From positions 1-64,000 of the forward strand of contig CAYOBN010000007.1 in assembly GCA_964402175.1 (NCBI GenBank): a stretch of DNA of 64,000 nt, in the 5' to 3' direction. The notes under the pieces were generated by a model that saw only the letters and a program-made list of their open reading frames with translations, did not search any database and had not been told where the DNA came from. Both the position numbers and the translations under genes were made by a program. Shown here in pieces: positions 32,636 through 41,675 of the stretch; position 1 is the first letter of the stretch; each line of letters opens with the position of its first letter. The stretch is from JAWKUK01 sp964402175 (GTDB taxonomy: Bacteria > Planctomycetota > UBA1135 > GCA-002686595).

Positions 32636-33940
32636 TCAAATGCGCTCGAGGATCAGCGGCGAGGGATCGACGGCGGCGCCGAGTGAGAGGGCCGCTTGAA
32701 TGCGCGCGCGAGCTTCGGCGAGGCCGCGGCCCGCGCGGTGGTGCAGCGTGACGAGGGGCTCGCCCGCTTCGACGTAGGCGCCCTCGGCGACGAGGAGGTC
32801 GAGGCCGACGGCGGGGTCGATCGTGTCGCCCGCAGCGTGGCGGCCGCCGCCGAGGGCGCGCACGGCGAGGCCGAGCTCGCGCACGTCGTACCAGGCGAGG
32901 TGACCCGGCTCCGCAGCGGTGAGCACGTCGACGTCGTCGGTGCTCGGCAGCCCACCGTCGAGGCTGGCGACGTCGCCGCCCTGCGCCGCGACCATGCGCT
33001 CGAAGGCCTCGCGAGCGCGGCCGTCGTCGAGCACGCCGGCGAGCAGCGCGGCCCCTTCGGCGCGGTCGCGTGCGCGCTCGACGTGCACGAGGAGCTCCGC
33101 GCCGAGCTGCACGACGAGCTCGCGCAGGTCCGCTGGGCCTCCGCCCGAGAGGCAGTCGAGCGCCTCTTGGACCTCCAGCGCGTGACCGATCGTCTGCCCG
33201 AGCGGCCGGCCCATCGCGGTCAGCAGCGCCGTGCACTTCACGCCGGCATCGCGCGCGAGCGCGACCATCGTGCGGGCGAGCTCGCGGCCCTGCGCAGGAT
33301 CGGGGAAGAAGGCGCCGCTGCCGTACTTCACGTCGAGCACGAGCGCGTCGAGCCCTTCGGCGAGCTTCTTCGAGACGATCGAGCTGGCGACGAGCGGCAG
33401 CGCTTCGACCAGCTCCGCTTCGTCGCGCAGCGCGTACAGCCTGCGATCCGCGGGCACGATCGCGGCGCTCTGTGCGACCATCGCGCAGCCCGCGCGCATG
33501 AGGATCTTGAGCACTCGCTCGGGCTCGCCGGCGGTGCGGAACCCGGGGATCGCTTCGAGTTTGTCGAGGGTGCCGCCCGTGTGACCGAGGCCGCGGCCCG
33601 AGACCATCGGCACCACACAACCGAGCGCCGCCAGCGCCGGCGCGAGCGGCAACGAAACTTTGTCTCCGATGCCCCCCGTCGAGTGTTTGTCGACGACCGG
33701 TGCATCGAGCGCGCGTAGGTCGAGGGTGGTGCCCGTCGCCACCATGCCGCGGGTCCAACCGACGAGCTCGGCCGAGGACATCCCGCGGTGGAAGACGCTG
33801 GCGAGCATCGCGGCACACTGCGCGTCGGTGGCGCTGCCATCGGCCGCCGCGCGCAGGAACGTGGCCGACTCCGCCGCAGTGAGCACGCCGCCGTCGCGCT
33901 TCTTGCGCAGCAGCGCGTGCAGGTCGAGCGGCGCGCTCAT
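32636..33940 (-). CDS. deoA: Thymidine phosphorylase
   Basis: 434 residues from the ATG at 33940. Contains the phosphate-binding KHSTGGIGDKVSL and the family signature GRGLGHTGGTLDKLE, followed by ALRDEAELVEALPLVASSI and the C-terminal alpha/beta domain ending with GLAEARARIQAAL. It cleaves thymidine/deoxyuridine to base plus deoxyribose-1-phosphate. Its ATG overlaps the deoB stop by 4 nt, so the products enter phosphopentomutase in the same operon. The longer upstream frame lies inside deoB and is not real. Confidence 0.94.
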   Translation of the reverse strand: MSAPLDLHALLRKKRDGGVLTAAESATFLRAAADGSATDAQCAAMLASVFHRGMSSAELVGWTRGMVATGTTLDLRALDAPVVDKHSTGGIGDKVSLPLAPALAALGCVVPMVSGRGLGHTGGTLDKLEAIPGFRTAGEPERVLKILMRAGCAMVAQSAAIVPADRRLYALRDEAELVEALPLVASSIVSKKLAEGLDALVLDVKYGSGAFFPDPAQGRELARTMVALARDAGVKCTALLTAMGRPLGQTIGHALEVQEALDCLSGGGPADLRELVVQLGAELLVHVERARDRAEGAALLAGVLDDGRAREAFERMVAAQGGDVASLDGGLPSTDDVDVLTAAEPGHLAWYDVRELGLAVRALGGGRHAAGDTIDPAVGLDLLVAEGAYVEAGEPLVTLHHRAGRGLAEARARIQAALSLGAAVDPSPLILERI

Positions 33941-35118
33941 GCGCGCAGCACCTGACCCAGGAACGACGTGCCAGGACCCGCGGGCGTCAGCCCGAAGTAG
34001 TCCTCGACCGTCGCCCCGACGTCGGCGAACGTCGAGCGTGTGCCGAGCTCGACGCCGCGCTCGACCGCGTCGCCGTAACACAGCAGCGGCACGTACTCGC
34101 GTGTGTGGTCGGTGTGTTCCTGTTTGGTCGGATCGTTGCCGTGATCGGCGGTCAGGATGAACAGATCACCCTCGCGCCGCAGCCGCTCGAAGCCGATCAG
34201 GTCCTCGTCGAACTCCTCGAGCGCGCGCCGGTAACCCGCTGGGTCGCGGCGGTGGCCGAAGAGCATGTCGAAGTCGACCAGGTTGACGAACACGAGGCCC
34301 ATCACGAGCTCCTGCGCCGCCGCGAGCGCGTGTTTCATCCCGTCGCGGTTGCCCTCGGTGTGGATCGCGCGCGTCAGGCCGCGCTTCGCGAAGATGTCCT
34401 CGATCTTGCCGATGCCGACGACTGGTACGCCGCCCGCGACGAGGCGATCGAGGGTCGTCGGCCGCGGCGGCTCGAGCGAGAAGTCCTTGCGGTTGTACGT
34501 GCGCTTGAACGCGCCGGGCGCGCCGATGAACGGCCGCGCGATGACACGGCCGAGGCCGAGGGGGCGCGTCAGCTCGCGCGCGATGCGGCACGCTTTGAAG
34601 AGGCGCCGCAGTCCGAAGTGCTCTTCGTGCGCCGCGACTTGGAAGACGCTGTCGGCGCTCGTGTAGACGATCGGCTTGCCCGTCGCGATGTGCTCGGGAC
34701 CGAGGCGCTCGATGATCTCGGTGCCCGACGCCGCGACGTTGCCGAGCCAGCCCGGCAGACCGGCCTCGGCGCACCACTCGTCCAAGAGCGCCGGATCGAA
34801 GCCGCCGGGAAACGTCGGGAACGCCGCGTCGAGCGGGCAGTTCATCAGCTCCCAGTGGCCCGTCGACGTGTCCTTGCCCGCAGAGCGCTCGGCGAGCCGG
34901 CCGAAGCTGGCCTCGGGCCGACCTGCGCGCGCCAAGGAGGTCACGCCGGGCACGTTGCCGAGCCCGAGCGACGTGAGCCTCGGAATCCGAGGCGGACCCG
35001 CCGCCGCGACGATGTGGTCGAGCGTGTGCGCGCCCGCGTCGCCGAAGCGCTCTGCATCGGGCAGGGCCCCGACGCCGAGCGAGTCGAGCACGATCAGGAA
35101 GACGCGGCGCGGCAGCAT
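33937..35118 (-). CDS. deoB: Phosphopentomutase
   Basis: 393 residues, typical length. Metal-binding alkaline-phosphatase-superfamily motifs: IVLDSLGVGALPDA at the N-terminus, DTSTGHWELM with the catalytic Thr, and TADHGNDPTKQEHTDHTRE near the end. It interconverts (deoxy)ribose-1-phosphate and -5-phosphate, feeding nucleoside sugars into central metabolism, and so serves both PNP and DeoA products. A small acidic-protein gene ends 21 nt upstream on the same strand and may be the first gene of the operon. Confidence 0.95.
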   Translation of the reverse strand: MLPRRVFLIVLDSLGVGALPDAERFGDAGAHTLDHIVAAAGPPRIPRLTSLGLGNVPGVTSLARAGRPEASFGRLAERSAGKDTSTGHWELMNCPLDAAFPTFPGGFDPALLDEWCAEAGLPGWLGNVAASGTEIIERLGPEHIATGKPIVYTSADSVFQVAAHEEHFGLRRLFKACRIARELTRPLGLGRVIARPFIGAPGAFKRTYNRKDFSLEPPRPTTLDRLVAGGVPVVGIGKIEDIFAKRGLTRAIHTEGNRDGMKHALAAAQELVMGLVFVNLVDFDMLFGHRRDPAGYRRALEEFDEDLIGFERLRREGDLFILTADHGNDPTKQEHTDHTREYVPLLCYGDAVERGVELGTRSTFADVGATVEDYFGLTPAGPGTSFLGQVLRA

Positions 35119-35139
35119 GGGTAGGGTCCCGCCTGGGCC

Positions 35140-35373
35140 TCAGCCCCCGGCCTTGCCGAGGGCGACCTCGATCAGGCGCGCGACCTCACCCTCGAGCTCC
35201 TCGACCCACTCCTCGCCGAAGTCCCGCTCCAGGAGGTCGCGCTCGGAGAACTCCCAGCGTCCGGTCCGGGGGTCGAAGTCGAACTGGTAGTCGTGCTCGC
35301 TGCCGTCGTCCTCGGTGACGACGACCTGGACGATGCTGTTCTCCCGGTCGAGCTCGGCGGTGAAGGAGGCCAT
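35140..35373 (-). CDS. Small acidic protein of unknown function
   Basis: 77 residues, strongly acidic (clusters DDGSEHDYQFDFD, EEWVEELEGEVARL), with no signal or membrane segment. It starts with alternating strands (FTAELDRENSIVQVVV) and ends in a helix. I do not recognise the family. It is 21 nt upstream of deoB on the same strand, so it is probably co-transcribed with the salvage genes; codon use looks native. Confidence 0.65.
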   Translation of the reverse strand: MASFTAELDRENSIVQVVVTEDDGSEHDYQFDFDPRTGRWEFSERDLLERDFGEEWVEELEGEVARLIEVALGKAGG

Positions 35374-35488
35374 GGTGCAGAAGAGAGAGTGGTTCGGCTC
35401 GGCGGCGGGTCACGGAGGCGGTCGCGGACCCCGGGCCGAAGGGGAGAGGATAGACTCGGGGCGCCGGGGCGCAACGCCCCGTACCCCG

Positions 35489-36655
35489 ATGCGGCCGCTC
35501 ATCTTGTGTTGCCTGACGCTGGCGGTCGCAGCCGGCTGTGCCGCGTGGCGCCCCGCCCTCGAGCGGGAGGGCTGGACGCTGTACCGGCCGAGCAGCGGCG
35601 AGGTCGCGCTGACCGCGTTCGACGCCGCGCTGCACCCGGCGTTCGGGTTCCTCGAAGAGCACTTCGGCCCCTTCCGCGAGCGGGTGAAGGTGCACGCCTT
35701 CCACGGGGCCGTGGACCTCGCGCGCGGGCGGCGCCTCGTGACCGACGACGCGGCCGGACGGCCGGGGGCGGGCGCCGTCTACGACGTGCCCGGGATCGGC
35801 CCTGCGCGGGTCCAGGCCTTCCACGCGCGGGGCGGCGGAGCCCTCGCGCGCGACGGGGTGTTCCTGGGGGCCCCCGAGGTCGGCGCCGCGGTGCACGAGC
35901 TCGTCCACGCCTGGTTCGCCGACCGCGGCGAGCGCCTGCCCCTGTGGTTCGAGGAGGGGGTCGCGACCTTCTTCGGGGACGGCCTCGTCGTCGGCGGCCG
36001 CTGGATCGTCGATGGGCTCTCGTGGTGGCCGCTGCGGGAGCTGCGCGAGGAGGCCGCCGAGGGCCGCCTCGACGATGCGGCCCTCGCCGACCTCCTGGCG
36101 GCGACCCCGCGCGAACGCACGGATGTGCGCCGCAACGTGCTCGTGCACTTCGTCGGCTGGGCCGTCGTGTTCGACCTCGCGCGCGAGACCGGATCCCGCG
36201 ATTGGCGCGTTTGGCGCGCCGCGTTCGACTGGAACGCGCCCCTCGCCGATGCGCGGCGGCGCCTGGAGCGCACCCTCGCCCCCGAGGCCCAGGACAACTG
36301 GCTCGAGCGCCTCACCGACCCGGACCCGACGGTGCGCATGGCGACGGCCCAGGGGGTGTGGAAGCTGCGCAGCCGCACCGTGATGATGCGCCTCGTGGAT
36401 GCGCTCCAGGAGGAGCGCGACTCCGAGGTCTCGGTGTGCCTCGCCGTCAACCTGCTCGCGTGCGCGGGTGAGCTCGACCTGTCGTGGCGGGACTGGCGCC
36501 GGATCAGCTCGCCGCTCGGGCGGGCCCTGCGCAACCCGCGCCTCGAGGACCCCCACGAGGAGGACGCGGCCCGGGCGCTGTACCTCGCCTACCGCCGCGG
36601 CCAGGGCGACCCCCAGGCGGCCCTCCAGCGGCTCGAGCGCTTCTGGGCGGAGTGA
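35489..36655 (+). CDS. Lipoprotein with gluzincin-type metallopeptidase domain and HEAT-like tail
   Basis: 388 residues from the ATG at 35489. Lipoprotein signal MRPLILCCLTLAVAAGC. The middle carries HELVHAWFADRG followed ~13 residues later by WFEEGVATFF: HExxH plus downstream Glu, the zinc site of MA-clan gluzincins (DUF1570/peptidase MA-like). After about residue 270 there are HEAT-like helical pairs (LTDPDPTVRMATAQGVWKL, RDSEVSVCLAVNLLA). It probably acts as a periplasmic or outer-membrane-anchored protease or protease-like protein; substrate unknown. A TAGACT hexamer lies 32 nt upstream. The gene is divergent from the small acidic protein/deoB unit. Confidence 0.82.
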   Translation: MRPLILCCLTLAVAAGCAAWRPALEREGWTLYRPSSGEVALTAFDAALHPAFGFLEEHFGPFRERVKVHAFHGAVDLARGRRLVTDDAAGRPGAGAVYDVPGIGPARVQAFHARGGGALARDGVFLGAPEVGAAVHELVHAWFADRGERLPLWFEEGVATFFGDGLVVGGRWIVDGLSWWPLRELREEAAEGRLDDAALADLLAATPRERTDVRRNVLVHFVGWAVVFDLARETGSRDWRVWRAAFDWNAPLADARRRLERTLAPEAQDNWLERLTDPDPTVRMATAQGVWKLRSRTVMMRLVDALQEERDSEVSVCLAVNLLACAGELDLSWRDWRRISSPLGRALRNPRLEDPHEEDAARALYLAYRRGQGDPQAALQRLERFWAE

Positions 36656-36756
36656 CTCATTCCGGGACAGTCCGTCCCGAACTCCAGGCCGCCCCCGGCA
36701 GAGGCCGATCTCGGTCAGCGGACCCCCTTGTCCACTTGAACCGCGAGGCGCCTGCC

Positions 36757-37299
36757 ATGACCCCTGAACCCCAGCTCCTCCGCCGCCCCGTGCGCCCCAC
36801 GGGCATCGAGCGCACCTTCGGCCAGGACGAGATCATCGTCAGCAAGACCGACCTGAAGGGGCGCATCACGTACGCCAACCGGGTCTTCCTGCGCGTCGCG
36901 GGTTACACGGAGCGCGAGGTCCTGGGCGCGCCGCACAGTTTGATCCGGCACCCCGACATGCCGCGGTCGGTGTTCCAGCTCCTCTGGGACACGATCCAGG
37001 ACGGACGCGAGGTCTTTGCCTACGTCGTGAACCTCGCCAAGAACGGCGACCATTACTGGGTCCTCGCCCACGTGACACCGACGTTCGACGACCAGGGGAA
37101 GATCGTCGGGTACCACTCGATGCGTCGCCTGCCGGCGCGCGCGGCGGTCGAAAAGGCCCGCGGCTTGTACGCAGCGTTGTGCGCAGAAGAGCGCCGTCAC
37201 ACGAATCGCACCGAAGGCCTCGCCGCTGCGACGCGCTTGCTCCAGACAGAGCTCGCGGCCGCTGGGATGACCTACGAGGAGTTCGCCTTCTCCCTGTGA
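36757..37299 (+). CDS. PAS-domain protein (Aer-like sensor module)
   Basis: 180 residues from the ATG at 36757. Residues ~20-130 form a PAS domain of the Aer type: IIVSKTDLKGRITYANRVFLRVAGYTEREVLGAPHSLIRHPDMP and then VFAYVVNLAKNGDHYWVLAHVTPTFD. In Aer this variant (NLAKNGD.YWV) binds FAD. The remainder is a helical tail. It lacks its own output domain, but the next gene, 8 nt downstream, is a soluble chemoreceptor, so the two probably form a split aerotaxis-type receptor (inference). No transmembrane helices. Confidence 0.88.
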   Translation: MTPEPQLLRRPVRPTGIERTFGQDEIIVSKTDLKGRITYANRVFLRVAGYTEREVLGAPHSLIRHPDMPRSVFQLLWDTIQDGREVFAYVVNLAKNGDHYWVLAHVTPTFDDQGKIVGYHSMRRLPARAAVEKARGLYAALCAEERRHTNRTEGLAAATRLLQTELAAAGMTYEEFAFSL

Positions 37300-37307
37300 G
37301 GTGCGCC

Positions 37308-38528
37308 ATGGAAACGCTCAACACGACCCAAGACCTGACCGCGCGCATCAACGAGCTGGAGGCCGAGCTCGCCGAACAACAACGTTGGATCAAGGCTGCT
37401 ACGGAGGTCTGCACAGCGGCTGCGCGTGGAGATCTGGAGCACCGCGTGCTCGGTATCGATGCAGAGGGTGACCTGGGTGAGCTGCTGCACGCTTTGAACC
37501 ACGTCCTCGACATGACGGACGCCTTCGTGCGCGAGTCGGGCGCAGCGCTCGCGCACGCAGCCGAAGACAAGTACTTCCGTCGCGTACTCGAGCACGGTTT
37601 GCTCGGCTCGTTCCGCCGCACCTCGTCGACGATCAACCGCGCCAGCGCGGCGATGGAGGCCAAGAACGCAGCGCTCATCGCTGCGCGCAAACGCCAGTTG
37701 GAGCTCGCCGACGGCTTCGAGCGCGGCGTGCAAGGTGTCGTCGAGACCGTCGTCGCCGCGGCCGAGGAGCTGACACATGCCGCCGAGACGCTGGGCTCCA
37801 GTGTGCGCCGCACCTCGGACGAGACGCAGCGCGTGCGCAGCGCCGCCCGCGAAGTGCACGAGCACATGCACAGCATCGCTTCGGCGTCCGAGCAGCTCTC
37901 TGCCTCGATCCGCGAGATCGCGGGCCAAGTGCGCACATCGAAAGACGTCGTCGACGAAGCGCTGCGCTGCTCCGACGACTCGTCGCAGCGCGTGCAGGCG
38001 CTGACGCAGTCCTCCGTCCGCATCGGCTCGGTCGTCGACGTCATTGCGAAGGTCGCGGCCCAGACCAATCTGCTCGCGCTCAACGCTGCCATCGAAGCAG
38101 CGCGCGCCGGCGCCGTCGGCAAGGGCTTTGCGGTCGTGGCCTCCGAGGTCAAGAACCTGTCGTCGCAGACGGGCAGCGCCACCGACGAGATCGCCGAGCA
38201 GATCCAAGGTGTCCGCACCGCGACGGGGACGGTCGCGACTGCGATCGGCGCCGTGGGGACGACGCTGGCTCGCGTGCAGGAGATCGCGGCAGCGATCGGC
38301 ACTGCGATCGAAGCCCAGGACGAAGTCACCCGCGATGTGAGCCGCAATACGATGTGCGCCTCCGAAGGCGCCCGGCACGTCACGGAGGGGATCGAGGTCG
38401 TCGGAGAAGCCGCGGTCGCGACCCGGGGCGCGGCGGAGCAAGTGCAATTCTCGGCCGCGCAGCTCTCGACGCTCGCTGCCGAGCTGAATTGCCAAGTGCG
38501 GGCCTTCCTCGGGGCGATTCGCGCCTGA
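37308..38528 (+). CDS. Soluble methyl-accepting chemotaxis protein
   Basis: 406 residues from the ATG at 37308, no transmembrane segment. Residues ~1-125 hold an N-terminal coiled coil and HAMP-like region (WIKAATEVCTAAARGDLEHRV). The signalling domain follows with the conserved hairpin tip IAKVAAQTNLLALNAAIEA, ARAGAVGKGFAVVASEVK and LSSQTGSATDEIAEQIQGV. It should dock to CheA/CheW and control swimming or pili; no che genes are in the window. The PAS gene lies just upstream and is the likely sensory partner. A 12-bp palindrome (38537-38548) follows the stop. Confidence 0.92.
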   Translation: METLNTTQDLTARINELEAELAEQQRWIKAATEVCTAAARGDLEHRVLGIDAEGDLGELLHALNHVLDMTDAFVRESGAALAHAAEDKYFRRVLEHGLLGSFRRTSSTINRASAAMEAKNAALIAARKRQLELADGFERGVQGVVETVVAAAEELTHAAETLGSSVRRTSDETQRVRSAAREVHEHMHSIASASEQLSASIREIAGQVRTSKDVVDEALRCSDDSSQRVQALTQSSVRIGSVVDVIAKVAAQTNLLALNAAIEAARAGAVGKGFAVVASEVKNLSSQTGSATDEIAEQIQGVRTATGTVATAIGAVGTTLARVQEIAAAIGTAIEAQDEVTRDVSRNTMCASEGARHVTEGIEVVGEAAVATRGAAEQVQFSAAQLSTLAAELNCQVRAFLGAIRA

Positions 38529-38633
38529 GTGCAGAGACGCCGCGGCGTTTGATTCAACACGATAGGGGCGCGATTCGTCGGATAGAGCGGGCGCCTCGCC
38601 GAACTCCGCGCGACGGTGTATCGTGGCGGGGTC

Positions 38634-39695
38634 GTGCGCCACACCGTCCTCGCGATCCTGACAGCGACCCTCGGCGTCACCGGGTGGCGCATTGTCGAGC
38701 CCGTGCCCCGTCCGACGGCGGGGATCGAGAGCGTCTCGGGCGAACGCATCCAGTGGATCGACGCCGAGCTCAGCCCGGTGGGGGTCGCGGGCGATCTCGA
38801 TTCCGCGGACATCCTGATCCTGGGCGACTCGCGGGTCGCCCATGCCGTACACCTCTCTGCGATCGAGCGGTTGGGGATCGGTGACGTCGCGCTCGTCTGG
38901 CTCAGCAGTGCGCGGCTCGACCAGCTCTTGGCGCCGCTCGTCGCGCTGAAGCCGCCGCGCACGGTCGTCGCGTGCCTCGCGCCGCTCGGGCTCGTCGGGT
39001 ATCCCCAGAATGTGGCGATCGCCGAGACGCTGCGCGCACCGCACCCCGCTGCGGATCCTGCGGCGCCGCCGCACCTCGTACGCGCTTGGGCGAAGACCGA
39101 GCGCGCGCACCTGATCTCGGTGGGATTCGACGAAGCCTTCGCCGACCGGACGATCGCGTGGTGGCGCTCGAGCCACCAGCTCGCAAGGCGAGTGTGGCTC
39201 GGCGAGCAGCGTCGCTTCGACACCCGCGCCTTCGACGCCAAGCTCGCCCATCGCGTCGACCGCGCGCGCTCGATCGCCCTGACGCCGATCGAGCCGCAGA
39301 TCTGGCACTCCGCCTGGTATCAAGTCGCTCGGCCGAACGCGAGCGATCGGACATACACCAACATCGTCGCACCGCAGCGAGAAGCGGAACGGGCCGCTGG
39401 CGCAGCCCGAATCACGGCGCTCATGAAGGAGCTGCTGGAGCGCGGCTTCGACGTCCGCTGCGTCCGCCTGCCGATCGAACCGGGCCTGCGCGCGATCGAG
39501 GACTCGACCGGCGCGGCGGAGGTCCTGGCCGCGATCCCCGAGGAGCTCGGGATCCCCTACCGCGACTTCGGCGCGTGGGCGGACGCGACGACCGACGGCT
39601 CGCACCTGCACTGGGTCGCCGCAGACCGACTGACCCGTGAGCTGGCGCAGTGGCTGCGCGAGAGCGCGCCGGCGCTGGCGTTGACGAATCGTTGA
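38634..39695 (+). CDS. SGNH/GDSL-type hydrolase-like exported protein
   Basis: 353 residues from the GTG at 38634, which starts a single N-terminal membrane/signal segment (VRHTVLAILTATLGVTGW). Block I of the SGNH family is present as ILILGDSRVAHAV and the C-terminal DGSHLHW matches the DxxH catalytic pair of block V. The middle is helix-rich and lacks an obvious block III motif. Such proteins are periplasmic or surface esterases/acyl-transfer accessory proteins (compare AlgX/DUF1574-like); the substrate is unknown. A TATCGT hexamer is 9 nt before the GTG. It is followed closely by the histidine kinase gene. Confidence 0.75.
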   Translation: MRHTVLAILTATLGVTGWRIVEPVPRPTAGIESVSGERIQWIDAELSPVGVAGDLDSADILILGDSRVAHAVHLSAIERLGIGDVALVWLSSARLDQLLAPLVALKPPRTVVACLAPLGLVGYPQNVAIAETLRAPHPAADPAAPPHLVRAWAKTERAHLISVGFDEAFADRTIAWWRSSHQLARRVWLGEQRRFDTRAFDAKLAHRVDRARSIALTPIEPQIWHSAWYQVARPNASDRTYTNIVAPQREAERAAGAARITALMKELLERGFDVRCVRLPIEPGLRAIEDSTGAAEVLAAIPEELGIPYRDFGAWADATTDGSHLHWVAADRLTRELAQWLRESAPALALTNR

Positions 39696-39722
39696 CACCG
39701 TTCCCTCGGGCCGCCGTAGCGT
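39692..39722 (+). promoter_or_regulatory. Candidate promoter of the kinase/regulator operon, leaderless spacing
   Basis: TTGACA (39692-39697, overlapping the previous stop codon) and TAGCGT (39717-39722) are separated by 19 nt, longer than ideal. The -10-like hexamer ends 6 nt before the ATG at 39729. Confidence 0.45.
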
Positions 39723-39728
39723 GGTGGC

Positions 39729-41675
39729 ATGGGAGAGCGCACACCGCGATCACTGCGCTGGATGGGGTTCGGAGCCGCCGCCGCGGGGCTCGGAGCGGCG
39801 GCACTCTTGGTCGCCGTCGCGAGCCTCGACCTGGGGGATCCTGCGTCCGCCGCCCGCGCCCGGGCCGCGCGGCAGGCCGAGGCGGAGCTCGCCCTGTTCG
39901 AGCGCGAGGTCGAACAGAGGCTGACCACCGCGGCACCGCCGGCGCCGATCGCGGGGGTCGCGGTGCGTGTGCCGCGCGCGGCGGTGGGTTCGCCGCCGGC
40001 GCCGTCTGGGCCGTCGGACAGCGAACTTTGGACCAGCGACTCGGGCGAGCTCGTGCTGCGCGCCCTCACCACCGCCGCCCGAGCTGCGGCGGTCGACGGG
40101 CGCCGGGCCGAGGCGCTCGCGTTGCTCTCCGATGCGCTCGCGAGCGCCCCCGAGGGTGCATCCACGGCGAAGGCCGAAGCGCACCTGCGCGGCCTCGCGT
40201 GGGCCGCAGCCGAAGGTGACGACGCCGCCGCCCGCGTGCATCGAGCGGCCTTGGCAACGAGCGACTTGCATCGCGCTGGGATCCCGTACGCGCTCTTGTG
40301 CGTTCTGACCGGCGCACCGGATGCGGCGCTGGCGCAGGACGTGCTCGCTCGCTTTGCAGCGGGTGCGCTGCGACTGCGCGACACGCCGCAGGATCGGGTT
40401 TCCCTGCACCCCGAGCGCGGGCTCGTCGTGGAGCTGGACGCAAAGCGCGAAGTGCTCGGCGAAGCGCTCGCGCAGCGCTATCCCGAGCTCGATTTAGGCG
40501 CGGCCTTCGAGCGCGACAGTCGCTTGGCCTACGCGCTCGGCCCTGTCTTCGGCGCCCTCGATGGACCCGCGACCGAGCGCTGGGAGCTCGCCGCGGCGGG
40601 TCCGCACGTGCTGGGCGAGTTCCACACGGCAGACACCGTGCACTGCGCAGTGTTCGAGCTCGACGCGCTCTGTCGAGCGCTCTCCGAGCTGCAGCGCGCG
40701 AGCACCGACATCACCGTGACCGTGCAGCCCGAAGGCACCGCGCTCGCGAGCGAGCTGCTCGCGCCGCGGCCGCTGGGATTTGCGGGCCTGGTCGCCACGG
40801 CCGCAGCGCCGTCCCTCGCTGCGGAGATCGCGCGCGAGGCGCAGCGCATCGCGCTGCTGCGCGGAGGGCTGCTCCTGGCTGCGGCGCTCGTGGCGTTGGC
40901 GGGCCTCTTCGCGGCGCGCAACGTGCGGCGCGAAGCGCGCCTCGCACAGCTGCGCAGCACGTTCGTCGCCAGCGTGTCCCACGATCTGCGTACGCCGTTG
41001 GCGTCGCTCTCGCTGCTGATCGACAATCTCGAACAAGGGCGTATCGCGACGGAATCCGCGAGAGGGCGTTACTACGGCGCGCTCCGGCAGGAGTCCGAGC
41101 GACTGCGTCGCATGGTCGAAGACCTGCTGGATGCGTCGCGGGTCGAGCGCGGCCGTGGCCCGCGGGTCGAGCCGATGGAGACCGACGTCGCGCAGTTCTT
41201 GAGCGGGCTCGAGCGCAGCCTCGCCGACCGCGCCGCCACGGTCGGTGCGCGCTTTGCGTTCACACGCGAGGCGCTGCCGGCGACGGCGTTCTTGGACGCT
41301 GAAGCGCTGCGCCGCGCGGTGTGGAACCTGTGCGAGAACGCCCTGCGGCATGGGCAAGGAGCAGAAGGGTTCACGGACCTGCGGGTGGTCGTCCGCGCTG
41401 AGGGCGACGCGCTGACCTTCGAGGTCCGCGACCACGGCCCCGGCGTTCCCGCCCGGCATCGCGAGTCGATCTTCGAGCCGTTCGAGCGCCTCGCCGATCG
41501 AAAGCGCGGCACTTCGCTCGCAAGCGACACGGGCACGGGCCTCGGTCTCTCGATCGTCCGCGCGATCGCTCGCGCGCACGGCGGCGATGCGTTCTACAGA
41601 GCGCCGGACGATGGCGCAGGAGCGTGTTTCGTGCTGCGCATCACCGCTGAGCTGCCACCGGAGGACGTCGCATGA
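39729..41675 (+). CDS. Sensor histidine kinase with unusual periplasmic domain
   Basis: 648 residues. Two membrane helices (about 12-33 and 378-397) bracket a ~340-residue Ala-rich helical extracytoplasmic region with no recognised sensor fold. The cytoplasmic part has HisKA with FVASVSHDLRTPLASL (phosphoacceptor His 418) and a HATPase domain with N box NLCENALRHG, G1 DHGPGVP and G2 GTGLGLSIVRAI. It autophosphorylates and passes phosphate to the response regulator whose start overlaps its stop by 4 nt. The stimulus is unknown. A secreted HEAT-repeat protein follows the regulator. Confidence 0.93.
   Translation: MGERTPRSLRWMGFGAAAAGLGAAALLVAVASLDLGDPASAARARAARQAEAELALFEREVEQRLTTAAPPAPIAGVAVRVPRAAVGSPPAPSGPSDSELWTSDSGELVLRALTTAARAAAVDGRRAEALALLSDALASAPEGASTAKAEAHLRGLAWAAAEGDDAAARVHRAALATSDLHRAGIPYALLCVLTGAPDAALAQDVLARFAAGALRLRDTPQDRVSLHPERGLVVELDAKREVLGEALAQRYPELDLGAAFERDSRLAYALGPVFGALDGPATERWELAAAGPHVLGEFHTADTVHCAVFELDALCRALSELQRASTDITVTVQPEGTALASELLAPRPLGFAGLVATAAAPSLAAEIAREAQRIALLRGGLLLAAALVALAGLFAARNVRREARLAQLRSTFVASVSHDLRTPLASLSLLIDNLEQGRIATESARGRYYGALRQESERLRRMVEDLLDASRVERGRGPRVEPMETDVAQFLSGLERSLADRAATVGARFAFTREALPATAFLDAEALRRAVWNLCENALRHGQGAEGFTDLRVVVRAEGDALTFEVRDHGPGVPARHRESIFEPFERLADRKRGTSLASDTGTGLGLSIVRAIARAHGGDAFYRAPDDGAGACFVLRITAELPPEDVA

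Noticed and set aside
31146..33818. 890-residue minus-strand frame across the LamG-like and deoA genes
   Set aside because: It is antisense to one real gene and out of frame with the other; extremely Arg/Ala/Gly-rich, no domains.
36866..39698. Two ~800-residue minus-strand frames over the chemoreceptor region
   Set aside because: Antisense shadows of the PAS, MCP and SGNH genes; Ser/Arg- or Arg/Asp-rich composition.
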